Positions 26,263 through 36,126 are shown, counted from the stretch's first letter. The stretch: DNA of 45,131 nucleotides from an uncultured Lachnospiraceae bacterium (GCA_949878435.1 CATLAK010000025.1:1-45131); one strand, 5' to 3'. The notes: a model not told the origin generated them from the sequence alone. Made by a program: numbers and translations.

Positions 26263-26664
26263 TTATGCCGGCATTTCCTCGCTTAAGCGCTCCTTGATAT
26301 AGCTGCTGCGGTTGGGCAGATGCAATAAGAAATGGATGTATCCAATTCCCCTGTCTGCACACGCTTCCATCGACTGACGGACGATTTTTCTCTTATAATC
26401 ATTTTTATTATCCAAGATATTGATCATAAGCACCGGTCTTCCATCACGGTATACACCGTGCGTATAAGTCCACTCTATGCTATCCGCACCGATTGCTGCA
26501 GACGGTACATACTTGCGCAGTTCGCAGCCGCTCCAGTTTTCATCCAGCACCTTTTGGATCCGGTTCCCCACCACTACGGCATCAAAACAGCAATCTTCTT
26601 CATCGGAAGATGTGTCCGGCATTTCACTGATTCCTCTGTTTAACAGCTTGTCTAAAAATCCCAT
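26263..26664 (-). CDS. Small conserved hypothetical protein upstream of the RT segment
   Basis: 133 residues, soluble. The N-terminal ~20 residues are flexible and acidic (SDEEDCC); the rest (VGNRIQKVLDENW, VYRDGRPVLMINILDNKNDYKRKIV, GIGYIHFLLHLPNRSSYI) looks like a compact alpha/beta domain, a little like a restriction-endonuclease core, though I see no complete catalytic set. The ATG follows AGGGGA. It ends 28 bases before the structured segment and could share a transcript with it and the RT. Function unknown. Confidence 0.72.
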   Translation of the reverse strand: MGFLDKLLNRGISEMPDTSSDEEDCCFDAVVVGNRIQKVLDENWSGCELRKYVPSAAIGADSIEWTYTHGVYRDGRPVLMINILDNKNDYKRKIVRQSMEACADRGIGYIHFLLHLPNRSSYIKERLSEEMPA

Positions 26665-26800
26665 ACTAGTCCCCTATCTTTCATTTTGTGATTATGTTGC
26701 TTAATGAGCAAAATGATAACACATCTGCCTCTATTTTACAAGATACTGCCGCTCTCAATTTTCGCAACTCCAGGTGGCAGAAATTGCAATCTGCGATACA

Positions 26801-26830
26801 TTGAAACCGATGATTTATGCCTGTTAGAAT
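26801..26830 (+). promoter_or_regulatory. Promoter of the two-lipoprotein operon
   Basis: TTGAAA (26801-26806), 18-nt spacer, TAGAAT (26825-26830), 59 bases before the first lipoprotein ATG. The 225-base divergent region around it has no other strong feature. Confidence 0.65.
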
Positions 26831-26889
26831 AAACAATGCTTAAACGCTAATTTTAAAATATTTTAAAGACCTATTATGAGGAGGAAATT

Positions 26890-27651
26890 ATGAAAAAGAA
26901 ACTCAAATTTTGTTTTGCCCTAGGCTGCCTTTGTGCCACTGTTATAAGTGGATGCGGTACAAAAAACACCGAAACAATACAAGCACAGCCGGCAGAAGGT
27001 CAAGAAGCTGCGGCTCCTGTAAATACACAGACTGATGCTTCTGAACTTACACCTGAGGATACTACCCTTGCGAAACACCCCGTACTCGGTCAGGCAGATT
27101 CCGAAGGCTCTGATGAATTCCAATATCTGTCCCGCATATTTCTTGAGTATGAGGACACCCCAGATTCCGTGCCCGTATATGTACCTGGCACTGAAGTCTA
27201 TAATGACAACTACTATGGTATTGCCCACGGCTTTTCCTACGGCATTGATTACAGGGTAGAGTTAAATCCTATCCTGCAGTTTGACCAAGAAGATTATTCG
27301 CTGCTTGAAAATCTGACCTATTACCTTAAACAATATGAATCCAATACCTCCCTCATAGATTTTAAAATAGGCGAAGTTAAAAGCCTCGATGAGACGACAG
27401 CTTACGGCACAACAGAATATCTCACCAGCTATGAATATAACGACAGAACATTCTACGCTGCATTTTTTTCAACTTACCTTGTAAAAGAACTTGATGAGGA
27501 TACAACCATACTCGTATATATGCAAGTCGATACTGAAGAGGTGACAGATGAGACGGACGCCGTGATTGATGAATTGGAATCCTATTATCAGTTTGAAATG
27601 AATTGGGATGCAGAGAAAGCTGCGGCAAAGATAGCTGCGTTTAGCAAATAG
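26890..27651 (+). CDS. Lipoprotein, unknown function
   Basis: 253 residues. A lipoprotein signal ends in the lipobox ISGC (C22). A low-complexity linker rich in Gln, Ala and Thr follows, then an acidic mature domain of about 180 residues with many Tyr, Asp and Glu. There is no cysteine beyond the signal region and no known motif. The overall plan (lipobox, linker, small domain with EYNDRTFYAAFFSTYLV) recalls the first domain of the DUF1266 lipoprotein in this window, but similarity is weak. GAGGAGG precedes the ATG. The second lipoprotein gene follows directly, so both form an operon. Confidence 0.75.
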   Translation: MKKKLKFCFALGCLCATVISGCGTKNTETIQAQPAEGQEAAAPVNTQTDASELTPEDTTLAKHPVLGQADSEGSDEFQYLSRIFLEYEDTPDSVPVYVPGTEVYNDNYYGIAHGFSYGIDYRVELNPILQFDQEDYSLLENLTYYLKQYESNTSLIDFKIGEVKSLDETTAYGTTEYLTSYEYNDRTFYAAFFSTYLVKELDEDTTILVYMQVDTEEVTDETDAVIDELESYYQFEMNWDAEKAAAKIAAFSK

Positions 27652-27671
27652 TGGAGGAAGACAGGTACGTG

Positions 27672-28499
27672 ATGAAAAAATTTTTATCAGTTATTACCAT
27701 AATTATGATTTCTGTTCCACTTATCGCCTGTGGGGATAAAAGCAAAGAAACCGATATAAACGCAAACAGTGACAGCACCTTGGTTCAAGCAGAAGAAACT
27801 ATCCTGCAAGAAGACACAGTCAACGAAGTTAACAATAATGTGAGCGATTTAACAGAAGATGCTCTGAGAAGTTATCCTGAAACAGATGCATCGTATTTTA
27901 TAACGACGCCATCCCGAGAATCCATGCATGGCGTGGAAGGAGAGATTGCGATTATCGGTTACCAGGGTCCGGACAGCATTGTCGTAATACCGGAAGAAAT
28001 TGACGGCAAAAGGGTCGCAGCGATTGAATATCTTGCTACAGAAAATATAACGGCGCTTTTAATTCCGGGATCCGTAATGCGGGTTTGTGAAGATGCATTT
28101 ATGTCGTCTTACAATTTGAAACTAGTTGTTTTTGAAGAAGGAATCACTTCCATTGGCAGCGGCGCGTTTCTTGCCTGCAGGCAGCTGGAAACCGTACTGC
28201 TTCCGGAAACATTAGAAAGCATAGGTGCGACAGCATTTGCATCAACCGCAATCACTCAGATTACGCTGCCAAGTCAAATTAGAGAAATCCCACAGTATGC
28301 ATTTAGCGGTCTAAACGATTTGACCATTACGTTAGAAGATAACATAGAATCCGTTGGTACATTTGCTTTTGATGAAAGTAATCATGTTACAATTATCGTA
28401 AAAGAAGGGTCAAAGAGTATGGAAGCAATTGAAAAATATAATGAAGAGGCAAGCCCTGATAACAAGGAGATACCGCCATTGAATATTGAGAAGAAATAA
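27672..28499 (+). CDS. Leucine-rich repeat (BspA-like) lipoprotein
   Basis: 275 residues from the ATG at 27672; a GTG overlapping the previous stop would add seven residues. The lipobox is LIAC (C20). After an acidic linker, residues ~85-260 carry LRR_5/BspA-type repeats (IPGSVMRVCEDAF, FEEGITSIGSGAFLACRQL, LPETLESIGATAFAS, LPSQIREIPQYAFSGL). Such proteins sit on the cell surface and often mediate adhesion or protein contacts; here the array is short (about five repeats). Cotranscribed with the lipoprotein upstream; a terminator follows. Confidence 0.87.
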   Translation: MKKFLSVITIIMISVPLIACGDKSKETDINANSDSTLVQAEETILQEDTVNEVNNNVSDLTEDALRSYPETDASYFITTPSRESMHGVEGEIAIIGYQGPDSIVVIPEEIDGKRVAAIEYLATENITALLIPGSVMRVCEDAFMSSYNLKLVVFEEGITSIGSGAFLACRQLETVLLPETLESIGATAFASTAITQITLPSQIREIPQYAFSGLNDLTITLEDNIESVGTFAFDESNHVTIIVKEGSKSMEAIEKYNEEASPDNKEIPPLNIEKK

Positions 28500-28537
28500 G
28501 CTTAAATATGCACAAGCCAAATACCAGCTTCCATCAG

Positions 28538-28594
28538 GGCTGTCCGCCTTGCAGTGCTATATACAGCACTGCCGGCAGGCAGCCTGAACTTTTT
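28538..28594 (+). terminator. Terminator of the lipoprotein operon
   Basis: Core GCAGTGCT (28551-28558) with AGCACTGC (28565-28572), loop ATATAC, extended by GGCTG (28538-28542) with CAGCC (28580-28584) and partial pairing between. TTTTT follows at 28590-28594. Confidence 0.75.
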
Positions 28595-28610
28595 AATATG
28601 CTTCCAGTAC

Positions 28611-31600
28611 CTATCTATACAGCGCGTATCCCTGTACTTCTCTGGAAAAGCCGCTTTTTTCAAGGCACTTCGCCGAATTGTCAGGATATTCTTTCACCAG
28701 GATTCTCTTTCTCCCTGTAAAAATCTGTCCTCTCCCATACCCTTTTGCAAATTCTTCAAGCGCTTCCTCCAGATGCGCCTCTTCAAACACGCGCAAAATC
28801 CCGCCATTTCTTTCAAAAACAGCCACCGGCATACCGCCCCGCAGCGCCACGGCGCTTCCCGTCACGTTTAAGAAAGCGCTGTCCGCCTGATGGGGGAGCA
28901 GTTTTCCCCACACCTGCATCGGGTCTGCCGCGTTCATCCATATAAGCTCCTCCCCCGCATTCCGAAGGCTCGCCGTGATTCCTCCAAAGTCCGTCCCTCT
29001 GATAAACTGTGCACCGGAAAGCCCTTCCACAAAATATCCCCTTCTCACCTGCCCTGTATATTCCATGATGCGCAGGCGGGATAACGCCTCCTGCCACGAA
29101 AGACCGCAGGCTGCCGCCGTTTCCCGGCACAGCACCTTATACCGGTCAAAGCAGCGATCCATCTGTTCCTCAAGGCTCAGCGGGCGGATGGGTCTGACCA
29201 GATCCCACCGCCCTGCACTTAACGCTTTCACCCTCGCCCCTGCCCGCACCCGCGCAGTTGACTTCCTAATCTTCTCCCTGTCAATCCACTGCCGCACTGG
29301 CACGAAACTATCCGCGCATACGATTCCCTTTTCCATCAGGGAAAGGAGGGTATCATAAGGCGATTCTCCGCCGATTGCACTGCCTAACGCCTGCATGAAG
29401 CTGGCGCCTCTGTTTAAAAGCGCTCTGGCAAGAAGTTCTTCCTTTTCCGAAAGCGCTTCCCACTCTATTTGGGGCGCGCTGTCATAGTCTATCCGGTCCG
29501 TCCTGCTAAAGCAGAGCCTTCCGCCTTCCTCCATATACCAAAAAATATCTCCCTTAGCGAGAATGCCATCCAGCAGATTTTCCCTATATCTCTGCACCCT
29601 TCCCGGCAAAAGGATTTCTTCCCACGCCGCTGCGGGATAGGAAGTGCCAAGCAGGGAGCCCAGCGCCCGTTCCAGAGCCTCCTCCGGCGGCGCCAACTGT
29701 TTTGTGCCTGCTGCCATCAAGGATGCATACGCCTCCGGTTTGCAGGTCCTGATTTCTTCCCTGCGGTTTTTCAGCGTTTTCCTCCTAGCGCGCTTGTACA
29801 ATTGGGCATGATAGTAGATAACCCTCTCTCCGCCTTCCGGATCTTGTATATCGGCAGATACTGTCTGACGCACAACCTCCTTTTTGTCACACAATTCTTC
29901 CAGCACATCCTTTGCCGTCTCCTCGGTAAAGCCATAGCGAAGTGCCGTCTGCCTCAGGTCTGCGCCTCCCCGGTACCGGAGCATCCGGCGGACGATCTGG
30001 CACTGTTCCTTTCGTCTGCCCTCTTCCAGCGCCGCCCGGTATTCCTCCTGCTGTTCCGCCGCGATCCAAAGCCCCTGCTCCAGATACACCGCCCGCTCCT
30101 GTCTGTGCAGCTCCTCCAGCCACTCTATGGGAACCTCCAGATCCCCTGCCGCCAGATCGCCTTCCGTCATCAAAAGGGTGTGGAGCTGCTTTTCATCCTC
30201 CGGCAGCTTTTCCCTTGCCTGAACCTGCAAAAGTTCCTCCGCTCCCGGCAAAATCAGATGCTCCTCCTGCTTTAACGCTTCTTCCACCGCCTTGTGGATG
30301 CCCTGGGGCGTAGGCGCATAGTCGTACATCACTGCCGCCTCCTGGCTCCACTGCAAAGGCAGCGACATAGGGGAAGGAATCTGTGTATAAACCTCCCGCA
30401 CCATCACCGCACCTGACCGAATCATGCCAAGCAGTTCCACGACGCCTTTTGCATCCCAAAGCTGTTCCATACATTCCTGCCTCGTCTCCCGAATCAGCGG
30501 ATGCTCCTTTTCCCCTGCCACCTGATCCAGCATCTCCGCACTGCGCAGCCGCTGCATCCATAAGGGCTGTCTCTTATTCCCCTTTGCCCCCATCATCAGC
30601 GCCCTGCCGCAGTTATAGCGGAATGCCATATTAAATATGGGCGCAGACAAAAGCAGGGCAGACAGAACCGCTTCCGCCGTCTCCGGATCGATTCTTCCCA
30701 GAATCCCCTCCGGCAGCGGCTTGTCTCCGTATGCATAAAGCAAAAATCCATCCTCCTCGTCCACGCTCCCCACATTCATCCCCAGCTCCATCTGCGCCGC
30801 CTGCGCTGCAAGCAGGGAAAGCGGGGCATTGATCCGCCGTCCGAAAATGGAATGGATCATCAGCTGGCTGTTGCCGGAGGGATCCCGGAAGTGTTCCGCC
30901 ACAATCGTCCGGTCGTCGGGCAGCCCTCCCGTGACCGCCATCTGTCTGCTCAAATATCCTTCTGAAAGCCGTGCAGCCGGCGCATCCAGCCCCAGCCCTG
31001 CAAGGGCGTCCATCAGCTTTCCGTCCCGGCAGGCATCCGAAAGGCTGCGCATAATCCGCCCAAACAGGATGCCAGTCTCCTTGCTCCGCCCCTTTAGTTC
31101 CCCCTTCCAGAAGGGAAGCCTTGCGCCTTCCACCGGCGCCTGGGTCACCGTCACGGTATCCCTGCCAATGTCCACTACCTTCCATCCGAATGCCCCCAAA
31201 ATAAAACGGTCCCCGTTCTGGCTTTCGTAGACAAATTCCTCATCCGCCTCGCCTACCTTCACCCCGTCCTGTGTCCGCACGGTATAAAGCCCCTTATCGG
31301 GAATGGTACCCCCTGCCGATATGGCAAGCATTCTGCTGTAACCGTCCCCTTCCACTTTATCGTGAATCCTGTCATACAAGATTCTGGGGCGCACCGGAAC
31401 CTCCCGCTTGTGCTCATAGTCCCCAGCCAGCATCCGAAGCACTGCTTTTACATCCTCCCTCGTCACTTGGGAAAAGGACCAGGCTCTTGGCAGGATCTTC
31501 ATCACATCATCTACCTCATAACCTTGAAATGCCGCCATGGAAACCAGATGCTGCGCCAGCACGTCCAGACACCCTTTGGGCGGATTCATGTGCTCCACTT

Positions 31601-32756
31601 CCCCTTCTCTGGCAAGCTGCGCCGTCATTCCGCTTAAGATACACTCCGCCGGGGTTCTGGGAAACAGGTACATAACGCTGGTGCGGTCAGGATTATGTCC
31701 CGCCCGCCCAAGTCTTTGCAAAGTACCGGAAACTGTGCGGGGACACCCCACCTGCAGTACCTGATCGATTTCTCCCACATCAATTCCCAGTTCCATGGAA
31801 GATGTAGCGCATAAAAGACGCAGCCTCCCCTCCCGCAACGCCTCCTCCGCCTCTCGGCGCTGCTCCTTGGATAAACTTCCATGGTGCACGCGGGCAAAAT
31901 CCTCCCCGCCGATTAGGTTTACATAATACGCCAGTTTCTCCGCATACCGCCTTCCTTCCACAAAGGCAATCACACTCCGGTTCCCCTGGCAATACTGATA
32001 TACCAGCTTCGACAATTCCTGCCACACCGGATCCTTTTTCTTTTTGCTGCTGTCCACATAAGAACCAAGAATTTCAAGCCGCACCTTCTTTTTCATAAAA
32101 GGCGACACCACCCGTACCTCCTCCGGCGCAAGATAGCGGGCGGCATCCTCTAGCGGCGATATGGTGGCGGATAGTCCGATACGCTGCAAAGGTTTTGAAC
32201 ACAAGAAATCCAGCCTTGCCAGCGATAACATCAGATGGGCGCCCCTCTTCGTATCGATCATCGCATGCAGCTCATCTATAATCACAGCCCCCGCCGTGCA
32301 AAGCATATTCTGCCCTGTTTTACTAGTGAGCATCAAATACAAAGATTCCGGCGTAATAATCAAAATATGGGGCGGCTTTCGGATCATCTGCCGCCTCTCC
32401 TGCTGGGTCGTGTCTCCGGTGCGGATTGCCACCCGCACAAACGCCTCCCCCTCAATCCCCAAAAGCGGCTTCCGCAGGTTTTCCCTGATGTCCGATGCCA
32501 GAGATTTAAGAGGCGAAACATAAATCAACTGCAGTTCCTGTTTTAACGCCCCATCCAGTGCCATCCTCTTAAACCGGTCCAAAAAGACTAAAAAAGCGGA
32601 AAGAGTCTTTCCCGTCCCCGTGGGTGCAGACACCAGCACATGCCCGCCGGCTGCGATAGCCGGCCAGCTCTCCTTCTGCACCGGCGTAGGCTCCCCCAGC
32701 GTTTCCCTGAACCAATCCGCTGTCTTTGAATCAAATAGCTGCAAACAATCTTCCAT
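28611..32756 (-). CDS. lhr: Lhr-type ATP-dependent DNA helicase
   Basis: About 1381 residues from the ATG at 32754-32756. The frame continues 25 codons upstream, but the chosen start gives the family's usual N-terminus (DSKTADWFRETLGEPTPVQKESWPAI, the Q-motif region). Walker A is SAPTGTGKT near residue 45, DELH is in VIIDELHAM, and QRLGRAGHNPDRT is motif VI. The Lhr core with winged helix covers ~850 residues and the C-terminal region has beta-barrel-like and winged-helix segments as in Lhr proteins. Lhr is a 3'-5' translocating helicase linked to DNA repair. The gene is visibly GC-richer than its neighbours, giving many long antisense frames which are not genes. Confidence 0.93.
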   Translation of the reverse strand: MEDCLQLFDSKTADWFRETLGEPTPVQKESWPAIAAGGHVLVSAPTGTGKTLSAFLVFLDRFKRMALDGALKQELQLIYVSPLKSLASDIRENLRKPLLGIEGEAFVRVAIRTGDTTQQERRQMIRKPPHILIITPESLYLMLTSKTGQNMLCTAGAVIIDELHAMIDTKRGAHLMLSLARLDFLCSKPLQRIGLSATISPLEDAARYLAPEEVRVVSPFMKKKVRLEILGSYVDSSKKKKDPVWQELSKLVYQYCQGNRSVIAFVEGRRYAEKLAYYVNLIGGEDFARVHHGSLSKEQRREAEEALREGRLRLLCATSSMELGIDVGEIDQVLQVGCPRTVSGTLQRLGRAGHNPDRTSVMYLFPRTPAECILSGMTAQLAREGEVEHMNPPKGCLDVLAQHLVSMAAFQGYEVDDVMKILPRAWSFSQVTREDVKAVLRMLAGDYEHKREVPVRPRILYDRIHDKVEGDGYSRMLAISAGGTIPDKGLYTVRTQDGVKVGEADEEFVYESQNGDRFILGAFGWKVVDIGRDTVTVTQAPVEGARLPFWKGELKGRSKETGILFGRIMRSLSDACRDGKLMDALAGLGLDAPAARLSEGYLSRQMAVTGGLPDDRTIVAEHFRDPSGNSQLMIHSIFGRRINAPLSLLAAQAAQMELGMNVGSVDEEDGFLLYAYGDKPLPEGILGRIDPETAEAVLSALLLSAPIFNMAFRYNCGRALMMGAKGNKRQPLWMQRLRSAEMLDQVAGEKEHPLIRETRQECMEQLWDAKGVVELLGMIRSGAVMVREVYTQIPSPMSLPLQWSQEAAVMYDYAPTPQGIHKAVEEALKQEEHLILPGAEELLQVQAREKLPEDEKQLHTLLMTEGDLAAGDLEVPIEWLEELHRQERAVYLEQGLWIAAEQQEEYRAALEEGRRKEQCQIVRRMLRYRGGADLRQTALRYGFTEETAKDVLEELCDKKEVVRQTVSADIQDPEGGERVIYYHAQLYKRARRKTLKNRREEIRTCKPEAYASLMAAGTKQLAPPEEALERALGSLLGTSYPAAAWEEILLPGRVQRYRENLLDGILAKGDIFWYMEEGGRLCFSRTDRIDYDSAPQIEWEALSEKEELLARALLNRGASFMQALGSAIGGESPYDTLLSLMEKGIVCADSFVPVRQWIDREKIRKSTARVRAGARVKALSAGRWDLVRPIRPLSLEEQMDRCFDRYKVLCRETAAACGLSWQEALSRLRIMEYTGQVRRGYFVEGLSGAQFIRGTDFGGITASLRNAGEELIWMNAADPMQVWGKLLPHQADSAFLNVTGSAVALRGGMPVAVFERNGGILRVFEEAHLEEALEEFAKGYGRGQIFTGRKRILVKEYPDNSAKCLEKSGFSREVQGYALYR

Positions 32757-32901
32757 TTTCCCGTTGCCTTTCCCTATTTTTGCTTCTCTAAGTACTAGGC
32801 ACAGGCGGGTCCCTGCCCCCATCACTGCCATCTGCCTGCGCTCCCCCTTGGCTTAATGACATTGCCCTGTCGGGTGGCAGACTCCCGTACTATCAAATAT
32901 C

Positions 32902-33735
32902 TCAAACAAACGGATTGAAATACCGGCTTCCATCCCAAAATGTCACCACCAGATCCACCACCAGAATCGTCAGCACGAATCCAATCGTCAGCCAATCATT
33001 CCTTTTCATCTGCCGTCTGGCATACCAAGTGCGCTTCTTTTTCTTACCGAACCCACGAAGCTCCATGGCGTTGCTGACCGTCTCAATCCTGTTCAGGCTC
33101 GATAAAATAAGGGGCAGAAGAATCGCCACAGAATTTTTCAATCTGGTAAACAGCTTATCCTTGCCGGATAAGTCGATTCCTCTCGCCTGCTGTGCCTGAC
33201 TGATATTGTGATATTCCCGCTGCACATCCGGTATGTAGCGCAGGGCAAGGCTGACTGAATAGCCAATCCTGTAGCTGACCCCGATGCTGGCTAAAGACGC
33301 CGCAAACTCGCTTGGGTCTGTGCAGGCAATAAACAAAAGCGCCACCGGCACCACACAGATTACCTTCATGGTCATGTTGAGGTGATAAAACAACTGCTGC
33401 AGGGTAATCGTATAGGGACCTGCGATGGTAAAAAGAACATCCCTGCTGCCATACAATTCCACCCCGTATTCAGGCGCAAACAAATACACAAACAGATTAT
33501 TCATGAGTAGAAAAACCGCGGCAAGTCCAAGCACAATGCGGATATCCCGGATTTTGATCTTACTCACCTTAAAAACTACGGCACTGATCAAAAGCATGCA
33601 CACCAGCACCCGGGTATCGTAAGTGACCATGCTTGCCACGCTCCAAGCTATGAAAAAAATCAGCTTCGTGGTTCCCGTCAATTCATGCACAGGGCTGTTC
33701 CGCTTGATATAGCTCAATATTGCAATCCTTGCCAT
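32902..33735 (-). CDS. ecfT: ECF transporter transmembrane T component
   Basis: 277 residues from the ATG at 33733-33735, preceded by GGAGGTG. Five to six membrane segments and the two coupling-helix motifs typical of EcfT/CbiQ: SQAQQARGIDLSG and SNAMELRGFG. This subunit links the two ATPase halves to the substrate-binding S component. The gene starts one base after the ATPase gene stop, so translation is coupled. The S component gene is first in the same transcript. Confidence 0.92.
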   Translation of the reverse strand: MARIAILSYIKRNSPVHELTGTTKLIFFIAWSVASMVTYDTRVLVCMLLISAVVFKVSKIKIRDIRIVLGLAAVFLLMNNLFVYLFAPEYGVELYGSRDVLFTIAGPYTITLQQLFYHLNMTMKVICVVPVALLFIACTDPSEFAASLASIGVSYRIGYSVSLALRYIPDVQREYHNISQAQQARGIDLSGKDKLFTRLKNSVAILLPLILSSLNRIETVSNAMELRGFGKKKKRTWYARRQMKRNDWLTIGFVLTILVVDLVVTFWDGSRYFNPFV

Positions 33736-33736
33736 C

Positions 33737-35446
33737 CTACCGCACCTCCTTGTTCTCATATCCGATAAAGCATTCTGTAAAGACCTGAGGCTCCTTGATA
33801 CCGCAGGCAAGACTTAACGTATACAGACTGGTTTCCTTTAAGCTCGCTGCCTTCACCAGTTCCGGGTCATTTAACACATGCGCTGCCGTGGTGTCAGCCA
33901 GCAAACTTCCCTCACTGAACACAATCGCCCGCTCTGTATATTCCAGCATCAGATGCATATCGTGGGTAATCATCAAGATGGTATATCCCTTTTCATTCAA
34001 CGCTTTCAAAAAATCCATGATTTCCGTATAGTGGCGGTAATCCTGCCCTGCCGTAGGCTCATCCAATATGATCACCTGGGGACGCTGAACCAAAATACTT
34101 GCAATGGTCACACGCTTCTTCTGTCCAAAGGACAATGCCGAAACCGGCCAGTTCCGGAAGGCATACAGCCCGCACACCTTCAGCGTTTCCTCTACCCGCT
34201 TAGTGCGCTCTTCCTTGGGCATGCCGCTTTGCACAAGCGCCATCTCCACTTCATCCCAAATCATTGGCTTGGAGATCATTTGATTGGGGTTCTGCATCAC
34301 ATAACCAATCCGCGCCGCCCTCTCCTTGATGGTATCTTTCTCCAAATTTCTTCCTTCCATATAAATCGCACCGGAAACAGGCTTTTCAAAACCGCAGATT
34401 AATTTTGCCATGGTACTCTTGCCTGCCCCGTTCCGTCCTACAATGCTCACCATCTCACCCTTGTGGATGGTAAAATTTATTCCCTGTAAATTATACTTAT
34501 CCGGCGTATAGCCAAAATCCAGATTCTCCACCCGCAGAAGTTCTTCCCCATGCGTTCTGGTCCGTATCTCCGCCTTCTGCACCTGATACCAATTTTGCAC
34601 CTTCGCCTTATCTTCCGGTTCAAGCACCAGATGGTCCACATGCTCGGGATGCAGCTCCTTACAGATTTCCACACCGGCGTAGCGAAGAGCAGTCAGATAA
34701 AGCGGTTCCCGGATTCCATGCTGAAGGAGCAGATTTCCTGCAAGCAGTTCCTCCACCGGCATATCCGCCGCAATCTCACCTTCATTCATCAATATGATCC
34801 GATCCATGCTGCGCCAAAGCACATCTTCCAGCCTGTGTTCTATAATCAGGACCGCTGCCCCCGTGCGCTCATGCACCATATCGATCAATTCTATGGTGGA
34901 CCGCCCTGCTGCCGGGTCAAGATTCGCCAGCGGCTCGTCAAATAAAAGCACCTTCACCTCTTCCACCATCACCCCTGCCAGGCTGACGCGCTGCTTCTGT
35001 CCGCCGGAGAGTTCCTGGGGCGCATATTCAAGATGATGATCGATATCCACCAGTCCCGCCACCTTGTCCACCAGCTGCTTCATCTCCTCCTGGGGCACAC
35101 AATCATTTTCCGGTGCAAAAGCGATATCTTCTCCCACCGTCAAGCCTATAAACTGCCCGTCTGTGTCCTGCAACACCGTCCCCACCGTGTGGCTTAATTC
35201 AAAGATGCTGCTTTTGTCCGCCTCCGCGCCGTCCACTAAGAGTTTCCCTGTACTTTTGCCGGGATAAGCAAAGGGGATCAGCCCATTGATACAATTGCCG
35301 ATGGTGCTCTTTCCGCTGCCCGAAGTGCCTGCAATCAGCACCTTTTCCCCCGGATAAATATCCAGATTGATATGCTTTAAGGTGGGCTCCGCTTGTGCCA
35401 TATATTGAAAACTGTAGTCTTGGAACGAAATTACAGGGGATGTCAT
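33737..35446 (-). CDS. ECF transporter ATPase, two ABC domains fused
   Basis: 569 residues with two ABC ATPase domains in one chain. First: Walker A AGTSGSGKST near 40, signature LSGGQKQR, Walker B VLLFDEPLANLDPA. Second: Walker A GRNGAGKST near 335, signature SFGQKKR, Walker B VIILDEPTAGQD. Most ECF modules have separate EcfA and EcfA'; here they are fused, as in YkoD-type proteins. ATP hydrolysis drives toppling of the S component. The ATG follows AAGGAGC. Confidence 0.93.
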   Translation of the reverse strand: MTSPVISFQDYSFQYMAQAEPTLKHINLDIYPGEKVLIAGTSGSGKSTIGNCINGLIPFAYPGKSTGKLLVDGAEADKSSIFELSHTVGTVLQDTDGQFIGLTVGEDIAFAPENDCVPQEEMKQLVDKVAGLVDIDHHLEYAPQELSGGQKQRVSLAGVMVEEVKVLLFDEPLANLDPAAGRSTIELIDMVHERTGAAVLIIEHRLEDVLWRSMDRIILMNEGEIAADMPVEELLAGNLLLQHGIREPLYLTALRYAGVEICKELHPEHVDHLVLEPEDKAKVQNWYQVQKAEIRTRTHGEELLRVENLDFGYTPDKYNLQGINFTIHKGEMVSIVGRNGAGKSTMAKLICGFEKPVSGAIYMEGRNLEKDTIKERAARIGYVMQNPNQMISKPMIWDEVEMALVQSGMPKEERTKRVEETLKVCGLYAFRNWPVSALSFGQKKRVTIASILVQRPQVIILDEPTAGQDYRHYTEIMDFLKALNEKGYTILMITHDMHLMLEYTERAIVFSEGSLLADTTAAHVLNDPELVKAASLKETSLYTLSLACGIKEPQVFTECFIGYENKEVR

Positions 35447-35523
35447 ACAATTGCTCCTTCCGCATAATAGTCAAAAAGAGCCGCCGCATCAAAAACGACC
35501 GCTCTTCCGATTACCGTTATAGA

Positions 35524-36066
35524 TTAATCTTCCTTATTCAGGGAACCTTTCTTTACAACCGTCTTTGCATATGCAACTAACAGAAGGGATCCTACGATTC
35601 CCGTTGTAATCATGTTCGATACACCTGCCACAAGCCCCTGTGCAAATAACTTCTCGATAGGCTCTGAATAAATCAGGATATCCAGACAAGGTGCAACAAG
35701 CCCCCATGACAACAGATGGGCGATGATCTGTGCAATATTGAAATGAATAATCTTCTTGGTATCAATTCCTTCATTCACATTCAGCTTCAATGTAACAATA
35801 CCGATTACAAGACCTGCAAATGCAGAAGCGATGATCCAGCTCCACCACGGACCGTAATTGGTGGCATCAATCAACGTATGACCGATAAAGCCAATCAGCA
35901 GACCTGCGATTGGTCCGAACAAAGTGGCAAATACCGCCTGAATTGCATACTGCAGACTGATATAAGTATTCGGAACCGGTGTAGGAATCGAAATCTTTCC
36001 TAAAACAAAAAATAACGCTGCACCGATGCCGATGGCAACAACACTTTTGACAGATAGTTTCTTCAT
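35524..36066 (-). CDS. ECF transporter substrate-binding S component (UPF0397 / ECF-ribofla_trS type)
   Basis: 180 residues with about five to six membrane helices. The N-terminal VVAIGIGAALFFVLGK followed by IPTPVPNTYISLQYA and FGPIAGLLIGFIGHTLIDA are the blocks of the UPF0397 family. The family is placed in the ECF-riboflavin Pfam family, but substrate of individual members is not certain, and I see no riboswitch that would name a ligand. It is the first gene in the S, A-A, T operon and has a strong promoter. The T and A genes follow with short gaps. Confidence 0.9.
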   Translation of the reverse strand: MKKLSVKSVVAIGIGAALFFVLGKISIPTPVPNTYISLQYAIQAVFATLFGPIAGLLIGFIGHTLIDATNYGPWWSWIIASAFAGLVIGIVTLKLNVNEGIDTKKIIHFNIAQIIAHLLSWGLVAPCLDILIYSEPIEKLFAQGLVAGVSNMITTGIVGSLLLVAYAKTVVKKGSLNKED

Positions 36067-36126
36067 TAGAATACCCTCCCTCTTTCGCTATATAATATAT
36101 GATTATGTAAAAAATCGGACACATTA

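Noticed and set aside
26047..26286. 79-codon plus-strand frame across the structured segment upstream of the RT
   Set aside because: It starts inside the RT gene on the other strand, crosses the inverted repeats and has no ribosome site; the RNA-structure reading explains the segment better.
28645..32546. Many long open frames on both strands inside the 28.6-32.8 kb region (for example 29469-30275 plus and 30631-31185 minus)
   Set aside because: They are antisense or out-of-frame shadows of the GC-rich Lhr helicase gene; they lack ribosome sites and family motifs.
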